A stretch of 64,000 nucleotides of DNA from Nocardioides sp. zg-1230 (lineage in GTDB: Bacteria > Actinomycetota > Actinomycetes > Propionibacteriales > Nocardioidaceae). Each line of letters begins with the position of its first letter. The stretch's first letter is position 1. Location: NCBI RefSeq assembly GCF_013155335.1, contig NZ_JABJQZ010000004.1, positions 372,001 through 436,000 of the forward strand, read 5' to 3'. Position numbers and translations under genes: made by a program. Of the stretch, positions 8,308 through 16,267 are shown in pieces. The notes under the pieces are model-generated. The model was given only the letters and a program-made list of their open reading frames with translations. It did no database searches and was not told where the DNA came from.

Positions 8308-9303
8308 GTGGCTCACACCCGCAAGCGAGTTGGCGCGACCGTTCTTGGTCTCTCCGCGATCGCTGCCATCGCTTTCGTGCCCGCGACTCCCGCGCAGGCC
8401 GATCCCGACATCCAGGACGTCAAGGCTCGCGTCGACCGCCTCTACCACGAGGCCGAGGCGGCGCAGGAGCGCCTCCACGACGCCAGGCTCGACCTCGCCG
8501 ACCTTCGGAGCGACCTCAACGGCCTCAAGGCCGACCAGGAGCGCCAGGACGAGCGGCTCGACGCCGTTCGTGACCAGGTCTCAGACGCGGTCGTCCGACA
8601 GCTCGAGGGAGAGGGCATCGCGACGGTCGGTCAGATCGTCGTCTCAGACGACCCGGGAGCGTTCCTCGACTCCCTCTCGACGATGTCGTCCTTCAACGAC
8701 CTCCAGGCCTCGCTGCTGTCCGACTACGACACCGAGCTCGCGGCCCTCGAGATCCGCCGTGAGGCCACCGGTGCCCGCACGAAGGAGATCGCGGAGCTCA
8801 CCGAGCAGCTGAGCGCCGAGAAGGACACCGTCGACGACAAGCTCGCCGAGGCCAAGGACCTGCTCGCCGACCTCGAGGCCGAGGAGCGCGACCGCGTGCT
8901 CGCCTCGCGCGGCACGACGACCCGCGCGCCCAGCTCGGTCTCCGTCCCGGCGTCCGGCCGCGCTGCCGCGGCCGTGCAGTACGCGATGGCGCAGGTCGGC
9001 GACGCCTACGTCTACGGCGCCATGGGTGAGAACGCCTTCGACTGCAGCGGCCTCACCATGCGCGCGTGGGCTCAGGCCGGCGTGTCGCTGCCCCACTCCT
9101 CGAGCGCTCAGTTCAGCTCCGGTCCCCGGATCGCTGCGAGCGACCTGCAGCCCGGCGACCTGGTCTTCTACTACAGCCCGATCAGCCACGTCGGCATGTA
9201 CATCGGGAACGGCATGATTGTGCACGCCGCCAACCCCGGCACCGGCGTCGCCGTGTCGGGTCTCCACTCGATGCCCTACGTCGGCGCGGTCCGCCCTGGC
9301 TGA
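8308..9303 (+). CDS. Secreted NlpC/P60 (C40) peptidoglycan endopeptidase
   Basis: A 331-residue protein with an N-terminal signal peptide (residues 1-31, ending in TPAQA), a long coiled coil at about 35-200 and a C-terminal NlpC/P60 domain. The catalytic cysteine is in AFDCSGLTMRAW, the histidine in SHVGMYIG, and the third polar residue in VHAANP. It should cut stem-peptide bonds in peptidoglycan, as RipA-type enzymes do, with the coiled coil regulating or positioning the enzyme. It starts at GTG 8308. The upstream c-di-AMP riboswitch links its expression to cell-wall and osmotic status. The downstream peptidase gene appears coupled to it. Confidence 0.93.
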   Translation: MAHTRKRVGATVLGLSAIAAIAFVPATPAQADPDIQDVKARVDRLYHEAEAAQERLHDARLDLADLRSDLNGLKADQERQDERLDAVRDQVSDAVVRQLEGEGIATVGQIVVSDDPGAFLDSLSTMSSFNDLQASLLSDYDTELAALEIRREATGARTKEIAELTEQLSAEKDTVDDKLAEAKDLLADLEAEERDRVLASRGTTTRAPSSVSVPASGRAAAAVQYAMAQVGDAYVYGAMGENAFDCSGLTMRAWAQAGVSLPHSSSAQFSSGPRIAASDLQPGDLVFYYSPISHVGMYIGNGMIVHAANPGTGVAVSGLHSMPYVGAVRPG

Positions 9304-10558
9304 CCAGCAGACCTCGAAGGCCGGTCGTCCACTCCTGTGGGCGGCCGGCCTTTCGCTGTTCCTCGTGGTCGTCCTGGTGGTCATCGTTCTCGTCAGGGAC
9401 GGACGTCAGGAGGTGGCTCCCGCCCCGCCCGTCGAGACGCCGCGCGCGAGTCCTGCCGAGGCTGCCCGCGCTCTGGCAGCGTTCGTCGAGGCCGTTCAAC
9501 AACGCGACGCGCCGGCGATGGAGCGGCTGGCACCGTCCGAGCTGCCCGCCGCGCGCGAGCTGCTCTCGGGCATCGCCGCGAACGCCCGTTCGCTCGACCT
9601 CACCGCTGTCAGCGCACGGTACGTCGACCAGGTGGACACGGTCTCGTCGGACGGTTCTTGGACTGGGGTGGCGGAGCTGACGTGGCAGCTGCGCGGCTTC
9701 GACGACGAGCCGGCCCGTAGCGATGTCGCGGTCCTGTTCGCTCCCGACAGCGAGGGTCTCGGTATCGCCGGGTTCGAGGCATTCGCCGAAGAGGGCGGTC
9801 GGCTTCCGTTGTGGCTCCGGGGACGACTGTCCGTGGCGCGTGCGGACGACGTCCTGGTGATGGCGGACGGGCCCGCGAACGTGGCCGAGGCTGCGACTGA
9901 TCGGGCAGTGCGCGGCATTGACGTCGTCAGACGAGCCCTGCCTGACTGGAGCTCGCCCGTCGTGGTCGAGATCCCCGACAGCGCGCGAAGCCTCGACGAG
10001 ACGCTCGGCGCCGAGCCCGGGACGTACGCCGGCATTGCCGCCGTGACCGCACCAGCCGGGCGCGCGTCCGATGTCGACGGGCCCGTCCACGTGTTCGTAA
10101 ACCCCGATGTCTCCGACGGACTGCGGCGCATGGGCGCGCAGGTGGTGATGAGCCACGAGCTGGTGCATGTCGCGACGGACGCCGTACGTCGACCGGTCGA
10201 GCCGTGGCTGCTCGAGGGCTTCGCCGACTACGTCGCGCTGCGGGGGACGCGGCTCCCGGACCGGGTGACCCTCGGCCGGGCCATCGAGGCGGCGAGGCGG
10301 GACGGCGTCCCGGAGGCGCTGCCGACGGCGGCGGACTTCGACCCCCGTGCGCGCAATCTGCAGGCCCGCTACGAGGAGGCCTGGCTGGCCTGCCGCATCA
10401 TTGCCGAGCGCGTGGGCGAGCGAGCTCTCATCGAGGTCTACGGGGCTGCGACGCGACGTGATGACCTCGAACGAGCACTGAACGGAGCGGGGTTCGGCCT
10501 GGGCGACCTGACAGCGACATGGCGAGATGAGCTCCGTGTGCGGGTCCGTCGACAGTGA
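9296..10558 (+). CDS. Membrane-anchored HExxH metallopeptidase-like protein
   Basis: About 420 residues. An N-terminal basic stretch and a single membrane segment (LWAAGLSLFLVVVLVVIVLV) precede an extracytoplasmic domain. Near residue 285, SHELVHVATD is a gluzincin HExxH site, and LLEGFADYVA about 22 residues later supplies the third ligand glutamate, as in peptidase MA-like proteins. The start is uncertain. The membrane segment begins upstream of the first ATG/GTG/TTG that does not run deep into the preceding gene (GTG 9365), so a CTG at 9296, overlapping the upstream stop by 8 bases, is proposed; TTG 9218 is the other option. The substrate is unknown. The neighbour is a cell-wall hydrolase. 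Confidence 0.75.
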   Translation: MADQQTSKAGRPLLWAAGLSLFLVVVLVVIVLVRDGRQEVAPAPPVETPRASPAEAARALAAFVEAVQQRDAPAMERLAPSELPAARELLSGIAANARSLDLTAVSARYVDQVDTVSSDGSWTGVAELTWQLRGFDDEPARSDVAVLFAPDSEGLGIAGFEAFAEEGGRLPLWLRGRLSVARADDVLVMADGPANVAEAATDRAVRGIDVVRRALPDWSSPVVVEIPDSARSLDETLGAEPGTYAGIAAVTAPAGRASDVDGPVHVFVNPDVSDGLRRMGAQVVMSHELVHVATDAVRRPVEPWLLEGFADYVALRGTRLPDRVTLGRAIEAARRDGVPEALPTAADFDPRARNLQARYEEAWLACRIIAERVGERALIEVYGAATRRDDLERALNGAGFGLGDLTATWRDELRVRVRRQ

Positions 10559-10563
10559 AGAAA

Positions 10564-10602
10564 GACATTGAAGGCGACCGATGATCGGTCGCCTTCAATG
10601 TC
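10564..10602 (-). terminator. Intrinsic terminator, 19-bp perfect palindrome
   Basis: A perfect inverted repeat with 19-base arms around one central base. On the minus strand it is followed by TTTCTT, so it should end the transcript of the second Flp pilin. It also lies 6 bp after the stop of the plus-strand peptidase and may act on both strands. Confidence 0.75.
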
Positions 10603-10639
10603 GATGGCCAAGCTGTCGCGGAGCTCCTGTCGCCGGTGG

Positions 10640-10795
10640 CTACCAGGGCCAACCGAGCGTGCCCTGGAAGATCCCGAGCAGCTCTCCGCCCAGGAGCGAG
10701 ACCGCCGAGATGATCACGGCAGCGATCAAGCTGACCATGAGTGCGTACTCGACTGCAGTGGCCCCGCGCTCGTCATCGATGTGCATCTTCGGCAT
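10640..10795 (-). CDS. Flp-family type IVb pilin, second copy
   Basis: A 51-residue prepilin. After a short leader (MPKMHIDDER) comes GATAVEYALMVSLIAA, the Flp signature: a prepilin cleavage glycine, then the +5 glutamate-tyrosine pair and a hydrophobic helix. A prepilin peptidase (TadV/CpaA type) would cut after the glycine; no such gene lies in the window. It differs from the first pilin in its short leader and in a C-terminus ending GTLGWPW. It lies 72 bp downstream of the first pilin, with a strong hairpin between them, so it is probably expressed at a lower level from read-through. It is too short for many gene finders. Confidence 0.85.
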   Translation of the reverse strand: MPKMHIDDERGATAVEYALMVSLIAAVIISAVSLLGGELLGIFQGTLGWPW

Positions 10796-10820
10796 CGCGC
10801 TCGCCTCTCAGAGAAATGCA

Positions 10821-10856
10821 GCGAGCCGGCGTTGCGGGCTCGCAACGCCGGCTCGC
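10821..10856 (-). terminator. Hairpin between the two pilin genes
   Basis: A perfect 16-bp stem with a 4-base loop, starting 11 bp after the stop of the first pilin. On the minus strand it is followed by TGCATTTCTCT, a weak U-tract. It likely acts as a partial terminator or as a 3' mRNA stabiliser that gives more of the first pilin than the second. Confidence 0.7.
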
Positions 10857-10867
10857 TGGTGGTCGGC

Positions 10868-11041
10868 TCAGAGCTCGGCGAGAACCGTGTTGAAGGCACC
10901 GAGGATGGCCTGGCCCAGGAGGGCGACGGTGGCGACGATGATGGCCGCGATCAGGGCGACCATGAGGCCGTACTCAACGGCGGTCGCGCCCTTCTCCTCG
11001 TCACGGCCGACGATCATGAAGGTGATGAACTTCTCGAGCAT
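10868..11041 (-). CDS. Flp-family type IVb major pilin
   Basis: A 57-residue prepilin starting at ATG 11041, with AAGGGGAATTCC directly upstream as a strong ribosome site. The leader (to about residue 18) ends in EEKGATAVEYGLMVALIAAIIV, with the cleavage glycine, the conserved glutamate-tyrosine pair and the polymerising helix. A longer in-frame start at 11212 was rejected because it adds an unrelated arginine-rich stretch. The gene has its own promoter region with a TAGTC-N6-GACTA box 120 bp upstream and follows the Tad operon. It is probably the main structural subunit of the Flp pilus. Confidence 0.93.
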   Translation of the reverse strand: MLEKFITFMIVGRDEEKGATAVEYGLMVALIAAIIVATVALLGQAILGAFNTVLAEL

Positions 11042-11161
11042 GGAATTCCCCTTAGGTGACTGTGTGTTGGTGAGTCTCGGTTCCGAGCCCGCGTGGACCC
11101 GTCGAGGACAACTCTGCCAAGCCAGCCTCTTCGCCGAATCGGGTGATCGGCCGCGCCTCCG

Positions 11162-11177
11162 TAGTCTCTTGTGACTA
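11162..11177. promoter_or_regulatory. Inverted repeat TAGTC-N6-GACTA upstream of Flp pilin
   Basis: A perfect copy with spacer TCTTGT, 120 bp before the major pilin start and 62 bp after the stop of the response regulator. It matches the copy upstream of the Tad operon at 15 of 16 positions (TAGTC-CCTTGT-GACTA). Confidence 0.65.
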
Positions 11178-11239
11178 GGGATGGCCCACCCGCACGGACG
11201 GCTCCGTCGCACGGGAAGACAGCACCCGGCAGAGCCACT

Positions 11240-11887
11240 TCAGAACCGTTGCGGCGACGCATGGTCCAGCATGCCGAGCCGCATCGCCGTCACCAGCGCC
11301 TGAGCCCGGTTGACGGCGCCCAGCTTCTGGTAGATGTGGGTGATGTGCGTCTTCGCGGTCGATTCGCTCATGTACAGGCGACCGGCGATCTCGCCTGTTC
11401 CCAGTCCGTCTGCCAGGAGGGTGAGCACTTCTCCCTCGCGCCCGGACAACTTGGGAGGTGCGGGGCTGGTCGCTCGACGCACCATCGCGGCGCTGAGCCC
11501 GGCGCAGAGGAAGGTCCTGGGTGCCACCGCGGCGTGCTTGGCTGCGCTGACGACCTCGGCCGCCTTGCTGTCCTTGCCGACGAACGCGGAGGCGCCAGCC
11601 TCCATCGCGGCGAAGATCTGGTCGTCGCCGGCGTGCATGGTCAGCACCACCACGCCGATGGAGTCGGACACTGCACGCACCGCCCGGGCGATCTCGAGAC
11701 CATGCCCGTCCGGAAGCTGGAGGTCTGTGACCACCACGTCTGGAGTGAGCTGATGGCACGCCGCAACACCGTCGGCCACGTTGCCGGCCTGACCCACGAC
11801 GGTCATGTCGACGTCACGCTCGAAGGCGCGCGCGAGTCCTTGGCGAATCAGCTCGTGGTCATCAACCAGTAGCACGGTGGTGCCCAT
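11240..11887 (-). CDS. LuxR/NarL-type response regulator of the Tad locus
   Basis: A 215-residue response regulator. The receiver spans 1-120 with acidic pair DD at 9-10, phospho-acceptor Asp55 in VVVTDLQLPDG and a lysine near 104. The LuxR helix-turn-helix at about 147-208 contains LSGREGEVLTLLADGL and ESTAKTHITHIYQKL. Its start overlaps the end of the histidine kinase gene by 26 bp, so the two form one system. It is the last gene of the Tad operon, whose promoter holds the TAGTC-N6-GACTA box, so it may regulate itself, the pilin and the giant secreted protein. That link is inferred. Confidence 0.92.
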   Translation of the reverse strand: MGTTVLLVDDHELIRQGLARAFERDVDMTVVGQAGNVADGVAACHQLTPDVVVTDLQLPDGHGLEIARAVRAVSDSIGVVVLTMHAGDDQIFAAMEAGASAFVGKDSKAAEVVSAAKHAAVAPRTFLCAGLSAAMVRRATSPAPPKLSGREGEVLTLLADGLGTGEIAGRLYMSESTAKTHITHIYQKLGAVNRAQALVTAMRLGMLDHASPQRF

Positions 11888-13436
11888 GGGCAGTGCCTCC
11901 TTCTCGGGGGGTGGTCACGGTGGACCGCAGGCTGACGACGGTGCCGCCGTCCTGACGTGGACAGACGTCGAGCCGGGCGCCGACGCCCTCTGCCCGTTCG
12001 CGCATGGTCTGCAGCCCCCAGTGGTGTTCGCGTGGGCCGGCGTTCCCGACGCCGTCATCCTCCACCTCGAGCTGAAGCATGGTTCCGTCGGACTCGAAGG
12101 TCAGCCACAGGTTCTCGGCGTTGGCGTGCTTCCTGACGTTGCCGATGGCCTCCTGCGCCACGCGCAGGACTTCTGTCGCTGTGCGCGGCGACAGGGGCGG
12201 ACCCGACTCGGCCAGGGACAGGTGCACGCGGAGACCGCTGGCGATGCTGACCGCGCGCGCGTAGTCGGCCAGCGAGCTCGCAACACGTCCGTCGGTGACT
12301 TGATGGCGCAGGTCGAAGATGGAGAACCTGATCTCCGACACCAAGCGGGTGATCTCGGCCCTGAGCACCGATGCCAGCTCCCGCGTCTGGTCCTGGTCGC
12401 TGATCGACTCGATCTCGTCGACGATGTATCCGAGCGCGACGATCTCCTGCGCGACGCCGTCATGCATCTCGCGTGCGATGCGGTTCCGCTCCTCCGAGGT
12501 GGCGAGCGTGCGGACGTCGTCGAAGAGCACGGCGGTGTCCAGTCGTAGGGCGAAGTCGTCTGCGACCTCGCGGGCCCGATCAGCGAGCTCATCGGTCCAT
12601 CGAGGCACCCCGACCACCACGCAGTAGCCCAGCACCTGTTGCGCACCGCGGAGCGGAACGACCGCCGCGCCGGGCGTCCGATCGGAGTCGGGCAGATCGA
12701 TCTCACGTGCGAGACGTTCCACGTCCGGGCCGGGGTTGAGTGCGCGCAGCGTTCTGTCGGGCTCCACGACGAAGACCGTCGATCGGGCACCGCTGGTCGC
12801 TCGACGCATGGCGTCCTCGAGCTCACTGGCAAGCGAGGTGCTGTCCAGGCCCAGGGTGCCTGAGGTCGCCAGCTGGTGGATGCGGGCCATCAGGAGGTGG
12901 GCCGCGGCATACGGCGCCTGCCGCGCAGCGAGGTCGCGCGTGGCGCGGGACTGCCAGCTCGCGAGCAGCCCGACCCCGAGGCCGATCGCAAGCCACGGCG
13001 CACACGCTGCCGCACCCTGGAGGGCGTCGCCTCCGGGCTCGAGCGCCAGGGTGGCAGCGGCCGTGAAGGCTGACAGGAGTGTCACGTTGAGCGTGGTGAC
13101 CAGACCGTGCCGTACGCCGGCGACCACAGGCGGAACGGCGAGGTACGCGACGGGACTCGAGGATGAGGACGCGCCCACGATCACCGTAGTGACCGCCACG
13201 GCCTCGGCCACGGAGTGCCAGTGGGTGAGCTTGTTCCTGCTGGACCACTCGAGAAGGGACGAGGCCGCGGACACGACAGCCAGCACCAGCAGGAGCGGAA
13301 GGACCTCACTCAGTGTCCCGCTGCTGATCGCGTTGCCGGTCGCCAGTGCGAGGGCGAAGACGCGTACGGCAGTCGTCGTGCGCCACGTCCGGAGCTGAGG
13401 GCCGCCAGGCGCTTCGGTCGATGGGAGCGTCTGCAC
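11862..13436 (-). CDS. Membrane sensor histidine kinase of the Tad locus
   Basis: A 524-residue kinase starting at GTG 13436, 7 bp after tadC. Residues about 25-165 contain several membrane helices. Residues about 180-305 resemble a GAF-like sensor domain. The HisKA_3 dimerisation domain has the phospho-acceptor His325 in NRIAREMHDGVAQE, and the C-terminal ATPase has DDGVG and GLQTMRERAEGVGA. The architecture matches NarL-family partners that phosphorylate LuxR-type regulators. The signal is unknown. Its position at the end of the Tad operon suggests that it couples pilus expression to an envelope or environmental cue. Confidence 0.92.
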   Translation of the reverse strand: MQTLPSTEAPGGPQLRTWRTTTAVRVFALALATGNAISSGTLSEVLPLLLVLAVVSAASSLLEWSSRNKLTHWHSVAEAVAVTTVIVGASSSSSPVAYLAVPPVVAGVRHGLVTTLNVTLLSAFTAAATLALEPGGDALQGAAACAPWLAIGLGVGLLASWQSRATRDLAARQAPYAAAHLLMARIHQLATSGTLGLDSTSLASELEDAMRRATSGARSTVFVVEPDRTLRALNPGPDVERLAREIDLPDSDRTPGAAVVPLRGAQQVLGYCVVVGVPRWTDELADRAREVADDFALRLDTAVLFDDVRTLATSEERNRIAREMHDGVAQEIVALGYIVDEIESISDQDQTRELASVLRAEITRLVSEIRFSIFDLRHQVTDGRVASSLADYARAVSIASGLRVHLSLAESGPPLSPRTATEVLRVAQEAIGNVRKHANAENLWLTFESDGTMLQLEVEDDGVGNAGPREHHWGLQTMRERAEGVGARLDVCPRQDGGTVVSLRSTVTTPREGGTAHGHHRATG

Positions 13437-13443
13437 CGCGAGC

Positions 13444-14373
13444 CTAGCTGCCGAAGGCTTCCATCATCCCGATAGCCGCAGGGCCCATCACGATAATGAA
13501 AAGGCAGGGGAGGATGAACAAGACCAGGGGCACCATGATCTTGACGGGCACCTGCTGCGCTTTCTCCTCAGCTCGTTGCCGCCTCTTGGTGCGCATCTCC
13601 TGGCTCTGGACACGCAGCACGCGACCGATGGGGATTCCGAGGCTGTCCGCCTGCACCATGGACGTACAGAATGATCGCAGGTCATCCAGCGACGAGCGCT
13701 CTGCCATGCTGCGCATGGCTTGGACTCGGCCCACTCCGATCTGCATCTCCTGAAGGAGACGGCCGAACTCCTGCGCGAGGGGGCCCTCGGTGTTCTTGGC
13801 CACGCGTGCGACTGCGGAGTCGAAGCCGAGCCCGGCCTCGACCGACACTGTGAGCAGGTCGAGGGCATCCGGCAACGACTTGCGCATGAGTGCCTCCCGC
13901 TTCTGCCCAGCGTTGTAGAGCAGGACGTTGGGCAGCACGTAGCCGAACCCGGCGACCGCTGCCGTGGCGATCACGACGCGGTATAAGGGCCAGTCAGTCG
14001 ACGCGATGTACAGGAAGCCGAGAACGCCGAAGATGCCGAGGCCCAGCACCTTCAGGCCGAGGATGCGGTTCACATCCCAGCCCTTGGGGTTGCCAGCGAT
14101 ATCGAGGCGGTGCTGGATCTTCTTCGCGGTGTCGGCGCCAGCCAGCTTGCGGCCAACGCCGACGAAGCGGTCGCCCAGAGGAGCGAGCACACGTTCCGCG
14201 AACGGTCGCTCGAGCTCTTCCTTCATGACGTCGGGAGCTGACTCGAGTGCGTTGATGGCGGCGACAGATCTCGCCACGCCGCGACGCTCGACAGTTGTCA
14301 CGCCGATGAGTGACAGCGTGAGGGTGCCGGCGACGAAGAGCATTCCCGCACCGAGCATCAGGATGGGCGACAT
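13444..14373 (-). CDS. tadC: Pilus assembly inner-membrane platform protein TadC
   Basis: A 309-residue type II secretion F-domain protein. An N-terminal membrane helix (residues 3-25), two central helices (about 108-155) and a C-terminal helix (VPLVLFILPCLFIIVMGPA) flank the cytoplasmic F domain. The conserved SLPDALDLLTVSVEAGLGFDSA motif is at about 165-185. With TadB it should form the membrane platform on which the CpaF ATPase drives pilin extrusion. It starts one base after the VWA-TadB stop and lies 7 bp before the kinase gene. Confidence 0.93.
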   Translation of the reverse strand: MSPILMLGAGMLFVAGTLTLSLIGVTTVERRGVARSVAAINALESAPDVMKEELERPFAERVLAPLGDRFVGVGRKLAGADTAKKIQHRLDIAGNPKGWDVNRILGLKVLGLGIFGVLGFLYIASTDWPLYRVVIATAAVAGFGYVLPNVLLYNAGQKREALMRKSLPDALDLLTVSVEAGLGFDSAVARVAKNTEGPLAQEFGRLLQEMQIGVGRVQAMRSMAERSSLDDLRSFCTSMVQADSLGIPIGRVLRVQSQEMRTKRRQRAEEKAQQVPVKIMVPLVLFILPCLFIIVMGPAAIGMMEAFGS

Positions 14374-14374
14374 G

Positions 14375-16267
14375 TCAGACCTCCACCTTCGCCAGCTTGG
14401 CCATGAAGAAGCTCCCCACGCTCAGGAAGAGGGCGGCCACGATCAGCATGATCCACCCGAGGCCCGTGGTGTAGAGGGGCTCCACGTACTTGCGGTTGGC
14501 CATGAGCATGTAGCCGAACATTCCCACGGGCAGCGCACCGAGGATCCATGCCGACATCCGGCCCTCCGCGCTCAGCGCCTTCACCTGTCGGCGCAGGTAC
14601 TCGCGCTCACGCAGCGTGTCCGACACTGTGTGCAGGATCTCGGCCAGGTTCCCACCGACCTCACGCTGGATCCGGATGGCCATGACCACCCACGTGAAGT
14701 CCTGACTCTCCATTCGCTGGCCGATGCCCTCCATCGCGTCCGTGATGTCGATGCCGAGGCGCTGCTCGATGAGCGCCCGCTTGAACTCACCTGCGATGGG
14801 TTCGTTGCCTTCCCGCACGACGGTGTCAACGGCCTGTGGAAGGGACAACCCCGCTTGGAGTCCGCCTGCCATGAGTCCGAGTGACTGCGCGAGGTTCGCG
14901 TTGAACTTGGAGAGTCGGCGCTTGTGGCGGAAACGGAGGTAGATCCAAGGAAGCACGATGCCCAGCACGAGTCCCAGCACCGCGGTGGCGGCGCCCCCGA
15001 CGAGGAACCCGACCAGTGCGCCACCCACCGCGATCGCGGCGTGCAGGAGCACCCACTCGGCCGCTGTCAGAGCCGAGCCCGCGCCCGTGAGACGCTGTGA
15101 GATCCGGGTTTCGAGGTCCGCTGTGACCACCTTGTCCGCCACTGCCACCGCAGACCCCTTGAGGTCCGCGGTTGCGGCCTGGCCTCGCCTTCGCGACTCC
15201 CGCCCATCGCCGAAGTACTCGTCCAGGCGACGCTCGGATGCCGTCCGACTGTCGGTGGCTCCGACGAGCACGGTCACCAGCACACCGCCCAGCCCGACTG
15301 CGAGGGCAAGGGCGCCGACCAGCATCACGGGGCGGCTGACGAGCGCCTTGCCGGAGTCGACGACGTCGAGCTGCGTCCCGGTGCCCGCGAAGGCGACCAG
15401 AGCGGAGTCGTGGAAGGTCTGTCCGGCCGATGTCAGGGTCACGTCCACGGACGCGTCGGTCGTCACGTCGCGAGGCGCCTCGAACGTGATGAGCAGCTGC
15501 TCGGCCAGCGCGTCCGCCTGACGGCTGAAGACCGTGGCGAGAGCGGCTCGGTCGGCCGGGATGACGGTGCCTCGCGTCGCATCGGCCAGGGAGGCCAGCT
15601 CCGCGGCCCGAGCGGCCTCGGCCAGCGACACGACGTCGACGACAACCCCGGCGTCGGCCGCTTGCCGCGACAGGACGTCGAGCGTCGTGGTGCTGCCGGT
15701 GTCAGCACCGTCCGACAGGACCAGGACGGAGCGGGAGCCTTCGTCGCCCAACGCCGCCATACCGGCCTCGATGCCGTCGTAGACACTCGTTCCCCGCTTG
15801 AGCGTGACGCCCTCCAGCGCGGCAGCCACGGCATCGTGGTCGGTCGTCGGATCGATGGTCGTCGACACCTTGCCGGCAAACGCCACCAGCCCGATGCGGA
15901 CGTCCTCGGGTGCCGCCGTCAGGTAGGCGTCGACCGCAGCCTTCGCGGCGTCGAACTTCCCAGCGCGCCGCATGCTGTTGCTCGCGTCGAGGACGAGCAT
16001 GGTCGAGCGCTGGATGTCGCCGGCCGCGACGGTCTTGACGACTGAGTCGACGGCGCGCCCGTCCACGGCCACGTCCACCGAGTCTGCCTCGACCCCAGCG
16101 CCGCCCGGGAGGCGGTCGACCGAGAGAAGGAGGTTCACCTCCGACCCGGTGGACTCGACGTGGTCGATCGTGACCTCGTTCTCGGCGAATGCCGCGCCGG
16201 GTACGGAGAGTGCAAGTGCTGCCACCGCCGCGCCGACGCCGGACAGCCTGAGAGCGAGGCGCCTCAT
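14375..16267 (-). CDS. Secreted VWA domain fused to TadB platform protein
   Basis: A 630-residue fusion. Signal peptide 1-28 (ending GAAFA); extracytoplasmic von Willebrand A domain at about 85-265 with an intact MIDAS start (Asp94, DASNS), a threonine in KRGTSVYDG and an aspartate in LSDGADTG; then a beta-rich linker and a membrane helix at about 318-340. The C-terminal 290 residues are a TadB-type F domain with helices at about 410-450 and 575-625 and the motif LAQSLGLMAGGLQAGLSLPQAVD. TadB proteins usually lack the VWA part. The fusion places a metal-dependent adhesion-type domain outside the cell at the pilus base. It overlaps cpaF by 4 bp. Confidence 0.92.
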   Translation of the reverse strand: MRRLALRLSGVGAAVAALALSVPGAAFAENEVTIDHVESTGSEVNLLLSVDRLPGGAGVEADSVDVAVDGRAVDSVVKTVAAGDIQRSTMLVLDASNSMRRAGKFDAAKAAVDAYLTAAPEDVRIGLVAFAGKVSTTIDPTTDHDAVAAALEGVTLKRGTSVYDGIEAGMAALGDEGSRSVLVLSDGADTGSTTTLDVLSRQAADAGVVVDVVSLAEAARAAELASLADATRGTVIPADRAALATVFSRQADALAEQLLITFEAPRDVTTDASVDVTLTSAGQTFHDSALVAFAGTGTQLDVVDSGKALVSRPVMLVGALALAVGLGGVLVTVLVGATDSRTASERRLDEYFGDGRESRRRGQAATADLKGSAVAVADKVVTADLETRISQRLTGAGSALTAAEWVLLHAAIAVGGALVGFLVGGAATAVLGLVLGIVLPWIYLRFRHKRRLSKFNANLAQSLGLMAGGLQAGLSLPQAVDTVVREGNEPIAGEFKRALIEQRLGIDITDAMEGIGQRMESQDFTWVVMAIRIQREVGGNLAEILHTVSDTLREREYLRRQVKALSAEGRMSAWILGALPVGMFGYMLMANRKYVEPLYTTGLGWIMLIVAALFLSVGSFFMAKLAKVEV

